Shown one piece after another: positions 26,455-34,981 of a stretch of 64,000 nucleotides of DNA. Within the stretch, counting starts at the first letter, position 1. Each line of letters opens with the position of its first letter. The stretch spans positions 434,001 to 498,000 of the forward strand of contig JACKAC010000001.1 in NCBI GenBank assembly GCA_020635255.1, read 5' to 3'. The notes beneath the pieces are model-generated. The model worked only from the letters and a program-made list of their open reading frames with translations, was not told the origin of the DNA and ran no database searches. Source of the stretch: Ignavibacteriales bacterium. Its GTDB lineage: Bacteria; Bacteroidota; Ignavibacteria; Tepidaquicellales; Tepidaquicellaceae. The position numbers and the translations under genes are program-made.

Positions 26455-27091
26455 ATGCTTCTCCTATTTTGTTTATTAAATTATTGGATTTGAAGTTTAC
26501 ACTAATCTGCTTTGTATCTTCCAAGAGTAGCATTTCAATAACAGCAATTGCTGAAAGGATCTGTGGAGTGCCAAAAAAGCTTGATACTATCTGATAGGAT
26601 CCTTCTTCACCCCATCTGCCTGCTTCAAATTCATTCAGACTTAGGGTTGCGAAATAACCGTCATAGCCACATTTACAATATGGTATATGAAGAGTGTCTT
26701 GATCCTTCAAATCCTTGATTAGTTTTCGGGATGCCAGGTTATCTGTCGCATCAAAAACGTAATCAACATTATATTTTTCGAGATGTTCTGTTTTAAAATA
26801 ATCTTCTATTGATAAAACTATCGCATCGGGTCTCCTTTCATGAATAAGAGATTCCACAGCCTTGGTTTTGGATTCACCTATCTGAGTAACCTTAAATAAA
26901 GTTCTATTAAGGTTACTTGCTTCAAGTTGGTCTTTATCAATTAATATTATGCTTCCCATTCCTATTAATGCCAGGTCTATTGCAATCCAGGAACCCACTC
27001 CTCCGCAACCTATAACAATTGCTGATTTGTCCGAAAAAGAAGGGAGGTGGTCTTCTTGTCTTTTGTATAATTCAGAAATTAAGTTGTCCAT
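26435..27091 (-). CDS. ThiF/E1-like Ubl-activating enzyme
   Basis: The 218-residue protein has the ThiF/MoeB/HesA nucleotide-binding core: SAIVIGCGGVGSWIAIDLALIGMGSIILIDKDQLEASNLNRTLF (about 23-66) with the GxGGxGS loop, the Asp after the second strand and the N-x2-R adenylation motif. VDYVFDATDNLASRKLI follows. PYCKCGYDG (about 137-145) contains candidate catalytic Cys residues. It would adenylate the Ubl C-terminus. It is short, lacking the extra domains of eukaryotic E1s. It overlaps both neighbours (13 bp with the E2-like gene, 20 bp with JAB). Confidence 0.9.
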   Translation of the reverse strand: MDNLISELYKRQEDHLPSFSDKSAIVIGCGGVGSWIAIDLALIGMGSIILIDKDQLEASNLNRTLFKVTQIGESKTKAVESLIHERRPDAIVLSIEDYFKTEHLEKYNVDYVFDATDNLASRKLIKDLKDQDTLHIPYCKCGYDGYFATLSLNEFEAGRWGEEGSYQIVSSFFGTPQILSAIAVIEMLLLEDTKQISVNFKSNNLINKIGEAYGISQE

Positions 27092-27918
27092 GATTCTTTT
27101 TGTTCATTTAGTTTGTAAGTTGTAGTTGGAGTATAATAAGCTGATTGAAGGTGTATCTTTTCATATACTGTACAAATTTCCTTCATGAATGAAATAAGTT
27201 CCTCGGGTCTGTCAATTGGAATTTCCCTTTTAGATAAAGTACCAGGGCATGCTTCGGAAAACCCTTTCCCACGGACATTAGGATGTTGTTTTTCTGAGGA
27301 GACCATAATTGAGCCATTTGTTATTTGCGGATGAAGGATGTTTAGATATATTCCCTTTAGATAACACACAGGTTCATCATAAATTATTTCATGTCCATCC
27401 TGGTGGTAAGCCTCGCTAACCGGGAAAGATGGGTTGTAGTATTTATACATCCACATGGTTCCATCTTTAATAACTAAGCAAATTTGTTCCTTCTCAAGCA
27501 ACTTTATTATTGTCATCATAAAATTGCCTGCGACAGTTTCGTGATACAGAGATTTTATTTTCAATATTTCTCTGTTGTAGATATCATTCATTCTTTCGGT
27601 CATATTAAACAGTTCAGTTTCAAATACAATCTTCAACTGCTTTACTGAATTTATATAATCAATCTGGGATTCAAGTATTAATTCTTTTATCTTTATTTTT
27701 TCCTGCTTAGTTTGAGTTAATTTAGAAAGAACTTCCTGAATATTTAATTCTTCGATAATAATATTCTTGAAGTGATCCGGCTTGAAATTGTTATTGAGGT
27801 CTTGTCCATTCCTGCTAATAATGTTGTATAAGTTATTCTGGTTTTCCATTTGCATTAATTTTGTTTTAACAATTATGGGAGAAGCTCTGTAAGCTTCTCC
27901 CATATGAATATCTTTCAT
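27079..27918 (-). CDS. E2-like Ubl-conjugating protein (PRTRC protein B-like/BilB-like position)
   Basis: The frame encodes 279 residues. The N-terminal half is helical (about 30-110). The C-terminal half has YLNILHPQITNGSIMVSSEKQHPNVRGKGFSEACPGTLSKREI, an E2-fold pattern with the HPN motif and a Cys about 11 residues later where the active-site Cys of Ubc proteins lies. The first 20 codons overlap a perfect 13-bp hairpin, so translation more probably starts at Met22 or Met24 (27855 or 27849). It is 12 bp after the Ubl gene and overlaps the E1 gene. The E2 assignment is by motif and operon position. Confidence 0.7.
   Translation of the reverse strand: MKDIHMGEAYRASPIIVKTKLMQMENQNNLYNIISRNGQDLNNNFKPDHFKNIIIEELNIQEVLSKLTQTKQEKIKIKELILESQIDYINSVKQLKIVFETELFNMTERMNDIYNREILKIKSLYHETVAGNFMMTIIKLLEKEQICLVIKDGTMWMYKYYNPSFPVSEAYHQDGHEIIYDEPVCYLKGIYLNILHPQITNGSIMVSSEKQHPNVRGKGFSEACPGTLSKREIPIDRPEELISFMKEICTVYEKIHLQSAYYTPTTTYKLNEQKESWTT
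27874..27904 (-). promoter_or_regulatory. Perfect 13-bp intercistronic hairpin between Ubl and E2-like genes
   Basis: TATGGGAGAAGCT (27874-27886) and AGCTTCTCCCATA (27892-27904) are exact inverted repeats with a 5-nt loop. It lies 27 bp past the Ubl stop codon and before the likely E2 start. No U run follows, so it is not a plain terminator. RNase processing or partial attenuation here would give more Ubl than enzyme. Confidence 0.75.
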
Positions 27919-27930
27919 TCATTATCGCTT

Positions 27931-28194
27931 TTAAGCAGCAGCAGAATTGAATCTGATTATAGTAAGCGGGCCTGTGAATTCTCCTCTTTCTATTTCAGAG
28001 GGATTGATCACTCTATTACAAGCATCGTAAATGTCGAATTTACCTATTTGATAATCCCGGGCTACTTGTTTAATCTTTTCGGAAAGAGATATGCCGGATA
28101 ATCCGGTTGCATCTATTTCATTTCCGTTGCATTTGATCTTTAAAGATTCTGTTGTGGACGTACTTTGCCCCTGGCTCCCATTTGAGTTCCACAT
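27931..28194 (-). CDS. Ubiquitin-like protein with Ala-Ala-Ala C-terminus
   Basis: The 87-residue protein has a Ser/Thr-rich N-terminal tail (about 1-16) and a beta-grasp core: LKIKCNGNEIDATGLSGISLSEKIKQVARDYQIG...FDIYDACNRVINPSEIERGEFTGPLTIIRFNSAAA. Strand-helix-strand order and the NG turn match bacterial multiubiquitin/Ubl domains. Adjacent E2-, E1- and JAB-type genes confirm the assignment. The C-terminus is NSAAA rather than the expected Gly or Gly-Gly, and no processing site with Gly is visible. Only one Ubl unit is present, unlike the tandem BilA type. Confidence 0.75.
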   Translation of the reverse strand: MWNSNGSQGQSTSTTESLKIKCNGNEIDATGLSGISLSEKIKQVARDYQIGKFDIYDACNRVINPSEIERGEFTGPLTIIRFNSAAA

Positions 28195-28232
28195 GAGTTT
28201 ACTCCTTTTTTAAGTTTTAAATTGATTTTTAA

Positions 28233-28544
28233 TTAAAGGGTGTTTACTTCTGAGAGAAAATAATCTGGTAGATTGTATTGAGAATATTGTGTAGGTGTGT
28301 TGTAATACTGCTGTCTTGAAGGAATTTCATCTTCGCTTATATCAGATTCATCTAATATGACCTCAACGTTGTTGTAATCACATTCCGTTTCTCCGGAATC
28401 TCCATCATCATCATAATCTTCATTATACATGCAATCATCAACAGCAAGATCATATGCCTCATCCCGGGATTCTGCATAAACATATCCGCTTTTTGTACCA
28501 TATCTTAGGTATGAGTAGGGAATTTGAACTAAGTATTTGTCCAT
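28233..28544 (-). CDS. Acidic protein, first gene of the ubiquitin-like operon
   Basis: The 103-residue protein has a small folded N-terminus (YLVQIPYSYLRYGTKSGYVYAESRDEAYDLAVDDC) followed by an acidic middle (EDYDDDGDSGETECDYNNVEV) and a Tyr/Gln-rich tail. The first 35 residues resemble short proteins that read as 'xxx-V-A-E-S-x-D-E-A-x-x-x-A', common in phage and plasmid genes of unknown role. It lies 38 bp before the Ubl gene on the same strand and probably leads the operon. It might be a Ubl target or adaptor; this is a guess from position only. Confidence 0.6.
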   Translation of the reverse strand: MDKYLVQIPYSYLRYGTKSGYVYAESRDEAYDLAVDDCMYNEDYDDDGDSGETECDYNNVEVILDESDISEDEIPSRQQYYNTPTQYSQYNLPDYFLSEVNTL

Positions 28545-28724
28545 AATGTATAGTTAATTAATTTAAATAAAGTACTACTTCAATATGATTTATTATATTA
28601 TACCACATTAATCCTATAAATGGTTATTAATGTTTATTTTAAATGTTTAATATTGCAATGTTTTATTATTTTATATAATTTAAATTCTCTCAAATAATTT
28701 ATATATCACACATTATATTTTTTA
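28545..28724. promoter_or_regulatory. Divergent promoter region between the Ubl operon and sspA
   Basis: This 180-bp, extremely AT-rich spacer separates divergently transcribed units (minus: Ubl operon; plus: sspA and its followers). It must contain both promoters. Individual boxes cannot be assigned with confidence. Confidence 0.4.
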
Positions 28725-29855
28725 ATGGTATATCTAGATAATAATTCTTCTACACAATTAGATTCTCGGGTACTAAAAGAAATGATCCCCTATTATACTG
28801 ATCTATATGCAAACGCATCTAGCATCCATAATTTCGGATTAGAAATAAAAAGTAGAGTAGAAAGTTCTAGGCAGCAAATAGCATCATTCTTAAATTGTAA
28901 TTTAAATGATATAATTTTCACCTCTGGTGCTACCGAGAGTATAAATGTTGCACTAAAAGGTTATGCAATCTCTAATCGTTATAGAGGTAATCATATATTG
29001 ACTTTAAAAACAGAACACAAAGCAGTCCTTGACACTTGTAAATATCTAGAAGAAATCGGCTTTGATATTACTTACTTAGATGTAAATTTTGATGGATTGA
29101 TTGATTTAGAAGTTTTAAAGGATAATATAACTAAAGAAACAATATTAGTATGTATAATGTTGGTCAACAATGAAACAGGAGTAATTCAACCGTTTAAAGA
29201 TATTTCAAAATTGGTGAAAAATACAAGTGCTGTACTATTTAGTGATGCAACACAAGCGGTTGGTAAAATACCTGTTGATGTTGAGGAACTTGAAGTTGAT
29301 ATGTTAGCATTTTCGGCTCACAAGTTCCATGGTCCAAAAGGAATTGGAGGCCTTTATATTAGAAATTTTAGCAATAATACCGTTTCTATACAACCATTAC
29401 ACCATGGTGGTGGCCATGAATTTAACTTAAGAAGTGGAACATTAAATGTTCCTGCAATAATAGGATTCGCAAAAATTTGTAAAATTGCTGAAGAAGAAAT
29501 GGCGGAGAATATTCTTAAAATTAATGATCTAAGAAATTATTTGGAGGAATTAATTTTAAAATTTAAAGGAACTTTTGTTAATGGAACTTCTGACAAAAGA
29601 ATACATAATGTCTCTAATATTTGTTTTTCTTCTTCCGACATTGATTGGATGCTATCTCAACTAGATGACTTTGCACTTTCAAATGGATCAGCATGTACAT
29701 CCGCTATAATGCAACCTTCGCATGTATTAACAGCAATGGGTCTAAATATAAAAAACGCTTCAAATTCGATTAGGTTTTCCTTAGGGAAATTCAACACTAA
29801 AAATGATGTTGAAGAATTGTATTATGCAATTTCAAAAATTATTGAAAAAAAATAA
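28725..29855 (+). CDS. sspA: Cysteine desulfurase SspA/DndA-like
   Basis: The 376-residue, NifS/IscS-fold PLP enzyme has the substrate-binding N-terminus YLDNNSSTQLDSRV, TSGATESINVALKGY, the PLP lysine in SAHKFHGPKGIGGLY (about Lys200), RSGTLNVPAI and the catalytic Cys in NGSACTSAI (about Cys324). It would move sulfur from cysteine as a persulfide. No isc/suf genes are nearby; the DndC-like ATP pyrophosphatase and DUF4007 protein at 37-42 kb point to DNA phosphorothioation. It is 9 bp before the following helicase gene, so the modification enzyme and effector genes share a transcript. Confidence 0.85.
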   Translation: MVYLDNNSSTQLDSRVLKEMIPYYTDLYANASSIHNFGLEIKSRVESSRQQIASFLNCNLNDIIFTSGATESINVALKGYAISNRYRGNHILTLKTEHKAVLDTCKYLEEIGFDITYLDVNFDGLIDLEVLKDNITKETILVCIMLVNNETGVIQPFKDISKLVKNTSAVLFSDATQAVGKIPVDVEELEVDMLAFSAHKFHGPKGIGGLYIRNFSNNTVSIQPLHHGGGHEFNLRSGTLNVPAIIGFAKICKIAEEEMAENILKINDLRNYLEELILKFKGTFVNGTSDKRIHNVSNICFSSSDIDWMLSQLDDFALSNGSACTSAIMQPSHVLTAMGLNIKNASNSIRFSLGKFNTKNDVEELYYAISKIIEKK

Positions 29856-29864
29856 TTAAGAAAT

Positions 29865-31454
29865 ATGAACTTTGAACAATTTATCTCAAGATTCGATGAA
29901 GATGTAATTCAAGAGATTGTAGGAAAACCGACCATAAAAACTTTGAGCTCTCTTGACACGGATTTAACGAGGATAAGTAGGATGAAAAGAATACTGCTTA
30001 AAATTTATTCTCCAATAGAGCTTTTACGAAATAAAATTATTCGCGATATTTTTTTTGATTTATTAAAGCCAGGAGAAGCAAAAAATCTTGTTTCAAACCT
30101 TGGCTTAAATGGATCGGATTATTACAGAGAATTGAAAAACAAAACATTTAGATCAAATAAAGATTTGAAGATATTGTTTGAGTTTTTTGAATTAAAACAA
30201 AAGGAAGAAGATACTAAAAAATTTGAAAGGAATATTAAATGTAAATGCTTATATCCCTTATATAAATATCAGAGAAACGTAGTTTCAGAATTAACAGATA
30301 AATTGAATTCTCAAAATAGTAGAGTAATGCTTCATATGCCTACAGGTTCGGGAAAAACAAGAACTACAATGAACTATTTGTGTCAATTACTAAGAACAAA
30401 TGAACCGTCTTTATTTATTTGGATGGCTCATAGAGAAGAATTATGTGAACAAGCTGTTGATGAATTCAAGAAAGCCTGGGGATTTATTGGAAACAGAGAT
30501 ATTACAATAAAAAAGTATTGGGCTAATTCTGAGTTCAGTATAGATGACTTAAAAGATGGATTTTTAGTTTGCGGAATAAATAAGTTATATAATCTTGCAT
30601 CTTCTGACCCGGGTATGATAAGTAGTTTAGCTGATAATTCATCACTTTTAATTATGGATGAAGCTCATATGGCCATTGCTCCTACTTATGAATCAACTCT
30701 CAGTATGTTAATGTCATTTGGGACACCCTTATTAGGGCTATCGGCAACGCCAGGAAGAACTTGGAATGATCCTAGTATTGACGAGGAACTTTCTGATTTT
30801 TTTAAGAGACAAAAAGTTACTTTAAAAATTGATGGATATAGTAATCCAATTGAATATTTAATTAATAAAGGATATTTGGCGAAAATTGTTAATTCCCCAC
30901 TATTTTACAGCAGTGGATTAAATATATCACAGAATGATTTAAACTACTTAAAGAATCGGTTACAATTACCGGATGATTTTATAAAAAAGTTATCTGACGA
31001 TGTAAAAAGAAATATTTTAATAATTCAAAAATGTGAAGAATTGATAATCAAGCATAATAGAATAATTCTTTTTGCTTTAAATGTAAACCATTCGAATTTA
31101 TTAGCAATGTGTTTACAAGCGAGAGGCATTGATGCCTATTCACTTACATCAGATACTGATAGTGAACAAAGAAAGAAGGTTATTGAAAGCTTTAAGAACA
31201 ATTCTTCTGAACCAACAATATTGTGTAATTATGGGATACTAACAACAGGTTTTGATGCACCGAAAACGAGTTGTGCTGTAATCACTAGACCGACAGATTC
31301 CCTCGTTCTATATAGTCAAATGGTAGGTAGAGCAATTCGTGGGATTAAATTGGGAGGTAATGATATAGCGGAAATTGTAACTGTTGTAGACACTTGTTTA
31401 CCGGGGTTTGATAAAATAGAAAATGCATTTTACAATTGGGAAGATGTTTGGTAA
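29865..31454 (+). CDS. DEAH-box SF2 helicase in the Ssp locus
   Basis: The 529-residue helicase has a helical N-terminus (about 1-125), then Walker A MPTGSGKTRTTM (about 157-168), DEAH box LLIMDEAHMAIAP (about 260-272), motif III GLSATPGRTW (about 291), motif V TGFDAPKTSCAVITRP and motif VI YSQMVGRAIRG (about 484-494). A UvrABC/type III restriction-like motor fits. It follows sspA by 9 bp and precedes the MORC-like ATPase by 30 bp. In phosphorothioation systems, helicase plus partner genes form the restriction arm (DndFGH, SspFGH), which is the likely role. Confidence 0.85.
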   Translation: MNFEQFISRFDEDVIQEIVGKPTIKTLSSLDTDLTRISRMKRILLKIYSPIELLRNKIIRDIFFDLLKPGEAKNLVSNLGLNGSDYYRELKNKTFRSNKDLKILFEFFELKQKEEDTKKFERNIKCKCLYPLYKYQRNVVSELTDKLNSQNSRVMLHMPTGSGKTRTTMNYLCQLLRTNEPSLFIWMAHREELCEQAVDEFKKAWGFIGNRDITIKKYWANSEFSIDDLKDGFLVCGINKLYNLASSDPGMISSLADNSSLLIMDEAHMAIAPTYESTLSMLMSFGTPLLGLSATPGRTWNDPSIDEELSDFFKRQKVTLKIDGYSNPIEYLINKGYLAKIVNSPLFYSSGLNISQNDLNYLKNRLQLPDDFIKKLSDDVKRNILIIQKCEELIIKHNRIILFALNVNHSNLLAMCLQARGIDAYSLTSDTDSEQRKKVIESFKNNSSEPTILCNYGILTTGFDAPKTSCAVITRPTDSLVLYSQMVGRAIRGIKLGGNDIAEIVTVVDTCLPGFDKIENAFYNWEDVW

Positions 31455-31484
31455 TTCTTTATTATTAACTAAATAATTAATAAA

Positions 31485-33281
31485 ATGGACAATTCAATTG
31501 TACCGGCTCACCTTGCAGTTAAAGCAATGAGAGACAATGGTTATAAAAATGCGGCTTATGCACTTGCTGAATTGATGGATAATTCAATTCAACATAAGGC
31601 AAAGAATGTAGAATTATTATGCTTAGAAAAAGACGAAAATTTATCTATGAGGACAGTTTCAAGAATTAACAAAATTGCTGTGCTAGACAATGGAGAGGGA
31701 ATGTCAAGTGAAACTCTTAGAATGGCACTACAATTCGGGAATGGAACACATTTAGAAAAAAATAATCAAAAGGGTATTGGTAAATTTGGTATGGGTTTAC
31801 CTTCATCATCAATTTCGCAAGCAAAAAGAGTAGAAGTATGGACATGGCAGAATGGAGTTGAGAATGCTATTTACTCATATTTAGATATTGATGAAATATT
31901 AGATAAATCTTTAGTCGAAGTTCCCAAGCCCATAAAGAAACCGATTCCAAACATTTGGGAAAAGGTTGGTGAAAATTTTATTAATTCTGGTACACTTGTG
32001 GTTTGGTCGACAATTGATAAATGTGTTTGGAAAACCGGAAAAGCAATTATGGATAATTCTGAGTTATTAATTGGAAGAATGTATAGAAAATATTTAGCTG
32101 ATAAAAAAGTTAAAATAAGAATGGTGACCTTCAATGAACGTGATTTAGATAATTTAGTAACTAGAGTAGCTCTACCGAATGACCCAATGTATTTAATGAA
32201 AAATACCTCTTGCCCCGAACCATATAACAACGAGCCTATGTTTGTGAAATGGGGTGACGAATCCTCAGAAAGAATTCATAAAGTATTTTATAACGGAGAA
32301 ACGTATGAAGTTAAGGTCAGGTATTCTATTGCAAAAAAAGAAGCAAGAGAAGGGCATAATCCTGGAGATAGACCATATGGTAAACATGCTGCTAAAAATA
32401 TTGGTATTTCAATAATGAGAGCTGGTAGAGAATTAGATTTGGATCAGTCGTTTGTAATACACTACGACACAAGAGAAAGATGGTGGGGAATTGAAATTGA
32501 ATTTCCCCCTGCTCTAGATGAAATATTTGGTGTTACAAACAACAAACAATTTGCTAATAATTTTAGTGATTTAGGGAAAGTTGATTTTGAAGAAATGCTT
32601 AAAACTGAAGGATTAACTATGCAACAGTTTAAGGATAAATTGAATGAGGAAAATGACCCCAAATCGTTATTAATTGATATTGTTGAAGGTATTACTACTA
32701 ATCTAAGCGGTATGAGGGCTCACCTAAAAACTCAAAGAACAGGCAGCAAATCTTCCGATGTTTCCAGGTATGGAGATTCACCTGAAAAGAGGGCTACGGA
32801 AGCAACTGAAGAAAGAAAACAAGAAGGTCATTTTGGAACAAGTGATGAACAGGAAACAATGTCTGATGAGGAAAAAGAAGATGACATTAAAAAAAGTCTA
32901 ATGGATGATGGTGTTGATGACCCCGCAGGAGTTTTCAAAACTTTATTTAAAAATGATTTAAAGTACTCTTTTGTGGATGCTGATGTTGAAACGCCAGCTT
33001 TTTTTACTGTAAAATCAAGGGGGGGCAAAATAATAATATCTTTAAATGTGAATCATCCAGCATATCACAAATTGGTTGAAGTATTGTCAGAATCAACAGA
33101 ATCAGCATCGGAAGAAGAGCTAAAAGAACGATTAGAGAATGCTTCGTCTGGATTAAAGTTATTGTTGATGGCCTGGGGAAGGTATGAAGATGAACAACCT
33201 GATGGCAATCCTAAAAACAGAACGCAGGAAGCCCGACAGGATTGGGGTCGAATTGCTGAAAAATTTTTAAATGAAGAATAA
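31485..33281 (+). CDS. MORC/HSP90-like GHKL ATPase in the Ssp locus
   Basis: This 598-residue protein begins with a GHKL domain: N box YALAELMDNSIQHKAKNV (about 22-39), G1 AVLDNGEGMS (about 65-74) and G2 GIGKFGMGLPSSSISQAKRVEVWTW (about 97-121). The middle region (about 280-350) has HYDTRERWWGIEIEFPP. A charged, low-complexity linker (about 420-475) leads to a small C-terminal domain. MORC-type ATPases accompany helicases in several defence systems and may clamp DNA. It lies between two helicase genes on the same strand, so it is probably part of the restriction complex. Confidence 0.82.
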   Translation: MDNSIVPAHLAVKAMRDNGYKNAAYALAELMDNSIQHKAKNVELLCLEKDENLSMRTVSRINKIAVLDNGEGMSSETLRMALQFGNGTHLEKNNQKGIGKFGMGLPSSSISQAKRVEVWTWQNGVENAIYSYLDIDEILDKSLVEVPKPIKKPIPNIWEKVGENFINSGTLVVWSTIDKCVWKTGKAIMDNSELLIGRMYRKYLADKKVKIRMVTFNERDLDNLVTRVALPNDPMYLMKNTSCPEPYNNEPMFVKWGDESSERIHKVFYNGETYEVKVRYSIAKKEAREGHNPGDRPYGKHAAKNIGISIMRAGRELDLDQSFVIHYDTRERWWGIEIEFPPALDEIFGVTNNKQFANNFSDLGKVDFEEMLKTEGLTMQQFKDKLNEENDPKSLLIDIVEGITTNLSGMRAHLKTQRTGSKSSDVSRYGDSPEKRATEATEERKQEGHFGTSDEQETMSDEEKEDDIKKSLMDDGVDDPAGVFKTLFKNDLKYSFVDADVETPAFFTVKSRGGKIIISLNVNHPAYHKLVEVLSESTESASEEELKERLENASSGLKLLLMAWGRYEDEQPDGNPKNRTQEARQDWGRIAEKFLNEE

Positions 33282-33344
33282 ACAAAATTCGGTTAATTCT
33301 ATGTATTCAAAATTTCTTTGTATTAGTTTTAACGAATACAGGCT

Positions 33345-34973
33345 ATGATATATCCTCAAGAATTTCCTTCAAAATCAAACAATGTTGCCGAAAAAATAAT
33401 TTTTGAAAAATTATCTTTTTTATCCAACAAATTTGATATTTTCTATGCTAGGAAGTTTGTTGCATTAAGTAACTTTGAAAAAAATGAATATGAAATTGAT
33501 TTTATAGTGTGCTTACCTTGTAAGGGAATAATTTGCTTGGAAGTTAAAGGAGGAATTATTTTATTTGATGGGATTAAAAAAGAATGGTATCAGAATTCAA
33601 AAAAACTCAAACTAGGACCTGATGAACAGGCAAGCTCGGCTACACATAGCTTAATCAATAGATACAAATCAATATCAAAATCTATTCCGATTGGGTGGGC
33701 ACTCTGTTTCCCAGATTGTCAAATTCCATACGGAACAGATTTGCCTACAAATTTAAACAAAAATGTAATTTTAGATCAAAAAAAACTAACATTTTTTGAG
33801 AAAGCAATTGATCAATTGTTTATAGATTTGAAGAATCAATATCCTAGCAAAAACGGATGCAAAAAATGGGAATACGAAAGTTTCGTAAATAGTTTACTTA
33901 GGGGTATTGGGTTTGTTCAAGTACTAGGGTCTAGAATAAAAAATGATGAAAATAAGTTTATCGAATTAATAAAAGATCAAATTGAGATTTTTAGACAATT
34001 AGCCGAAAACAATAAACTTCTAGTTAAAGGTCCCGCAGGTTCCGGAAAAACTATTATTGCAAAGACACTCGCACAGGAATACGCCGAGAATAATAAAAAG
34101 GTATTACTAATGTGCTTTAATAGAACACTTTCTAATAAATTATCATACGAATTGGGAATCAGAAATAATGAAAATATAGTGTCATGCACTTTTCATTCAT
34201 TTGCTAAAAGAATCATTGAAGAACATGACAAGCATTGGTGGGAAGCAAATGATAAATCAAATGACGATTTTTGGGATCTTGATGTCCCGGCAAAACTTGA
34301 TAATATAATTAATAGCTTTTCTTTAGGAAAATTTAATTGCATAATTATTGACGAGGGGCAAGATTTCAAGGAACTGTGGTTTGAAGTTCTATTCAAATTT
34401 TTAGAAAAAAATTCAAAAACAATAATATTTATGGATATGATGCAGGATATATTCAGACGTAATGTTGCAATTCCTGAGGAAACAACTTTTACAAAATTTA
34501 ATCTAAAATATAACTGCAGGAATACTAATAAGATTATTTGCTATTTAGAAGAAGTAATTGATGACAAGATTAATCGATATGGTAATCCAGAGGGAGATTC
34601 TGTCGTTCTTCGGAAATGTAATAATTCAACTGATATTCAACGTTTATTAATTCAAGATATTGAAAAACTCATGAGAGATCATAGCATAAGGAATGATCAA
34701 ATATTGATATTGTTAAACTCAGAAAAAAAAGATTCCTCTATCTCAAATTTAAAGCATATAGGGGATTTTGAAATTAAATCCCTTGACAATAAGGGACGAT
34801 TTCTAGATAAATGTATTCATTTCACAACTATCGAAACTTTTAAAGGGTTAGAAGTTGACATTCTTTTTATTATTGATGTAAGTAACATTTTACCAAATGA
34901 ATTTAAAAAAAGAATGTATACTGAATCATCCCGTGCTAAACATAAACTATTTCTTTATAGTATCAACAATTAG
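33345..34973 (+). CDS. NERD-domain SF1 (UvrD-like) helicase
   Basis: The 542-residue protein starts with a NERD nuclease-related domain (about 15-120: EYEIDFIVCLPCKGIICLEVKGGIILFDG, giving the D...ExK pattern of the restriction endonuclease fold). An SF1 motor follows: Walker A VKGPAGSGKTIIAKTLA (about 227), Walker B IIIDEGQDF (about 332-340), FNLKYNCRNTNKI (motif IV) and FKGLEVDILFIID...TESSRAKHKLFLYS (motifs V/VI). It could cut and unwind DNA by itself. It is 63 bp after the MORC-like gene and 8 bp before the PLD gene. Confidence 0.83.
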   Translation: MIYPQEFPSKSNNVAEKIIFEKLSFLSNKFDIFYARKFVALSNFEKNEYEIDFIVCLPCKGIICLEVKGGIILFDGIKKEWYQNSKKLKLGPDEQASSATHSLINRYKSISKSIPIGWALCFPDCQIPYGTDLPTNLNKNVILDQKKLTFFEKAIDQLFIDLKNQYPSKNGCKKWEYESFVNSLLRGIGFVQVLGSRIKNDENKFIELIKDQIEIFRQLAENNKLLVKGPAGSGKTIIAKTLAQEYAENNKKVLLMCFNRTLSNKLSYELGIRNNENIVSCTFHSFAKRIIEEHDKHWWEANDKSNDDFWDLDVPAKLDNIINSFSLGKFNCIIIDEGQDFKELWFEVLFKFLEKNSKTIIFMDMMQDIFRRNVAIPEETTFTKFNLKYNCRNTNKIICYLEEVIDDKINRYGNPEGDSVVLRKCNNSTDIQRLLIQDIEKLMRDHSIRNDQILILLNSEKKDSSISNLKHIGDFEIKSLDNKGRFLDKCIHFTTIETFKGLEVDILFIIDVSNILPNEFKKRMYTESSRAKHKLFLYSINN

Positions 34974-34981
34974 GTAAAACA

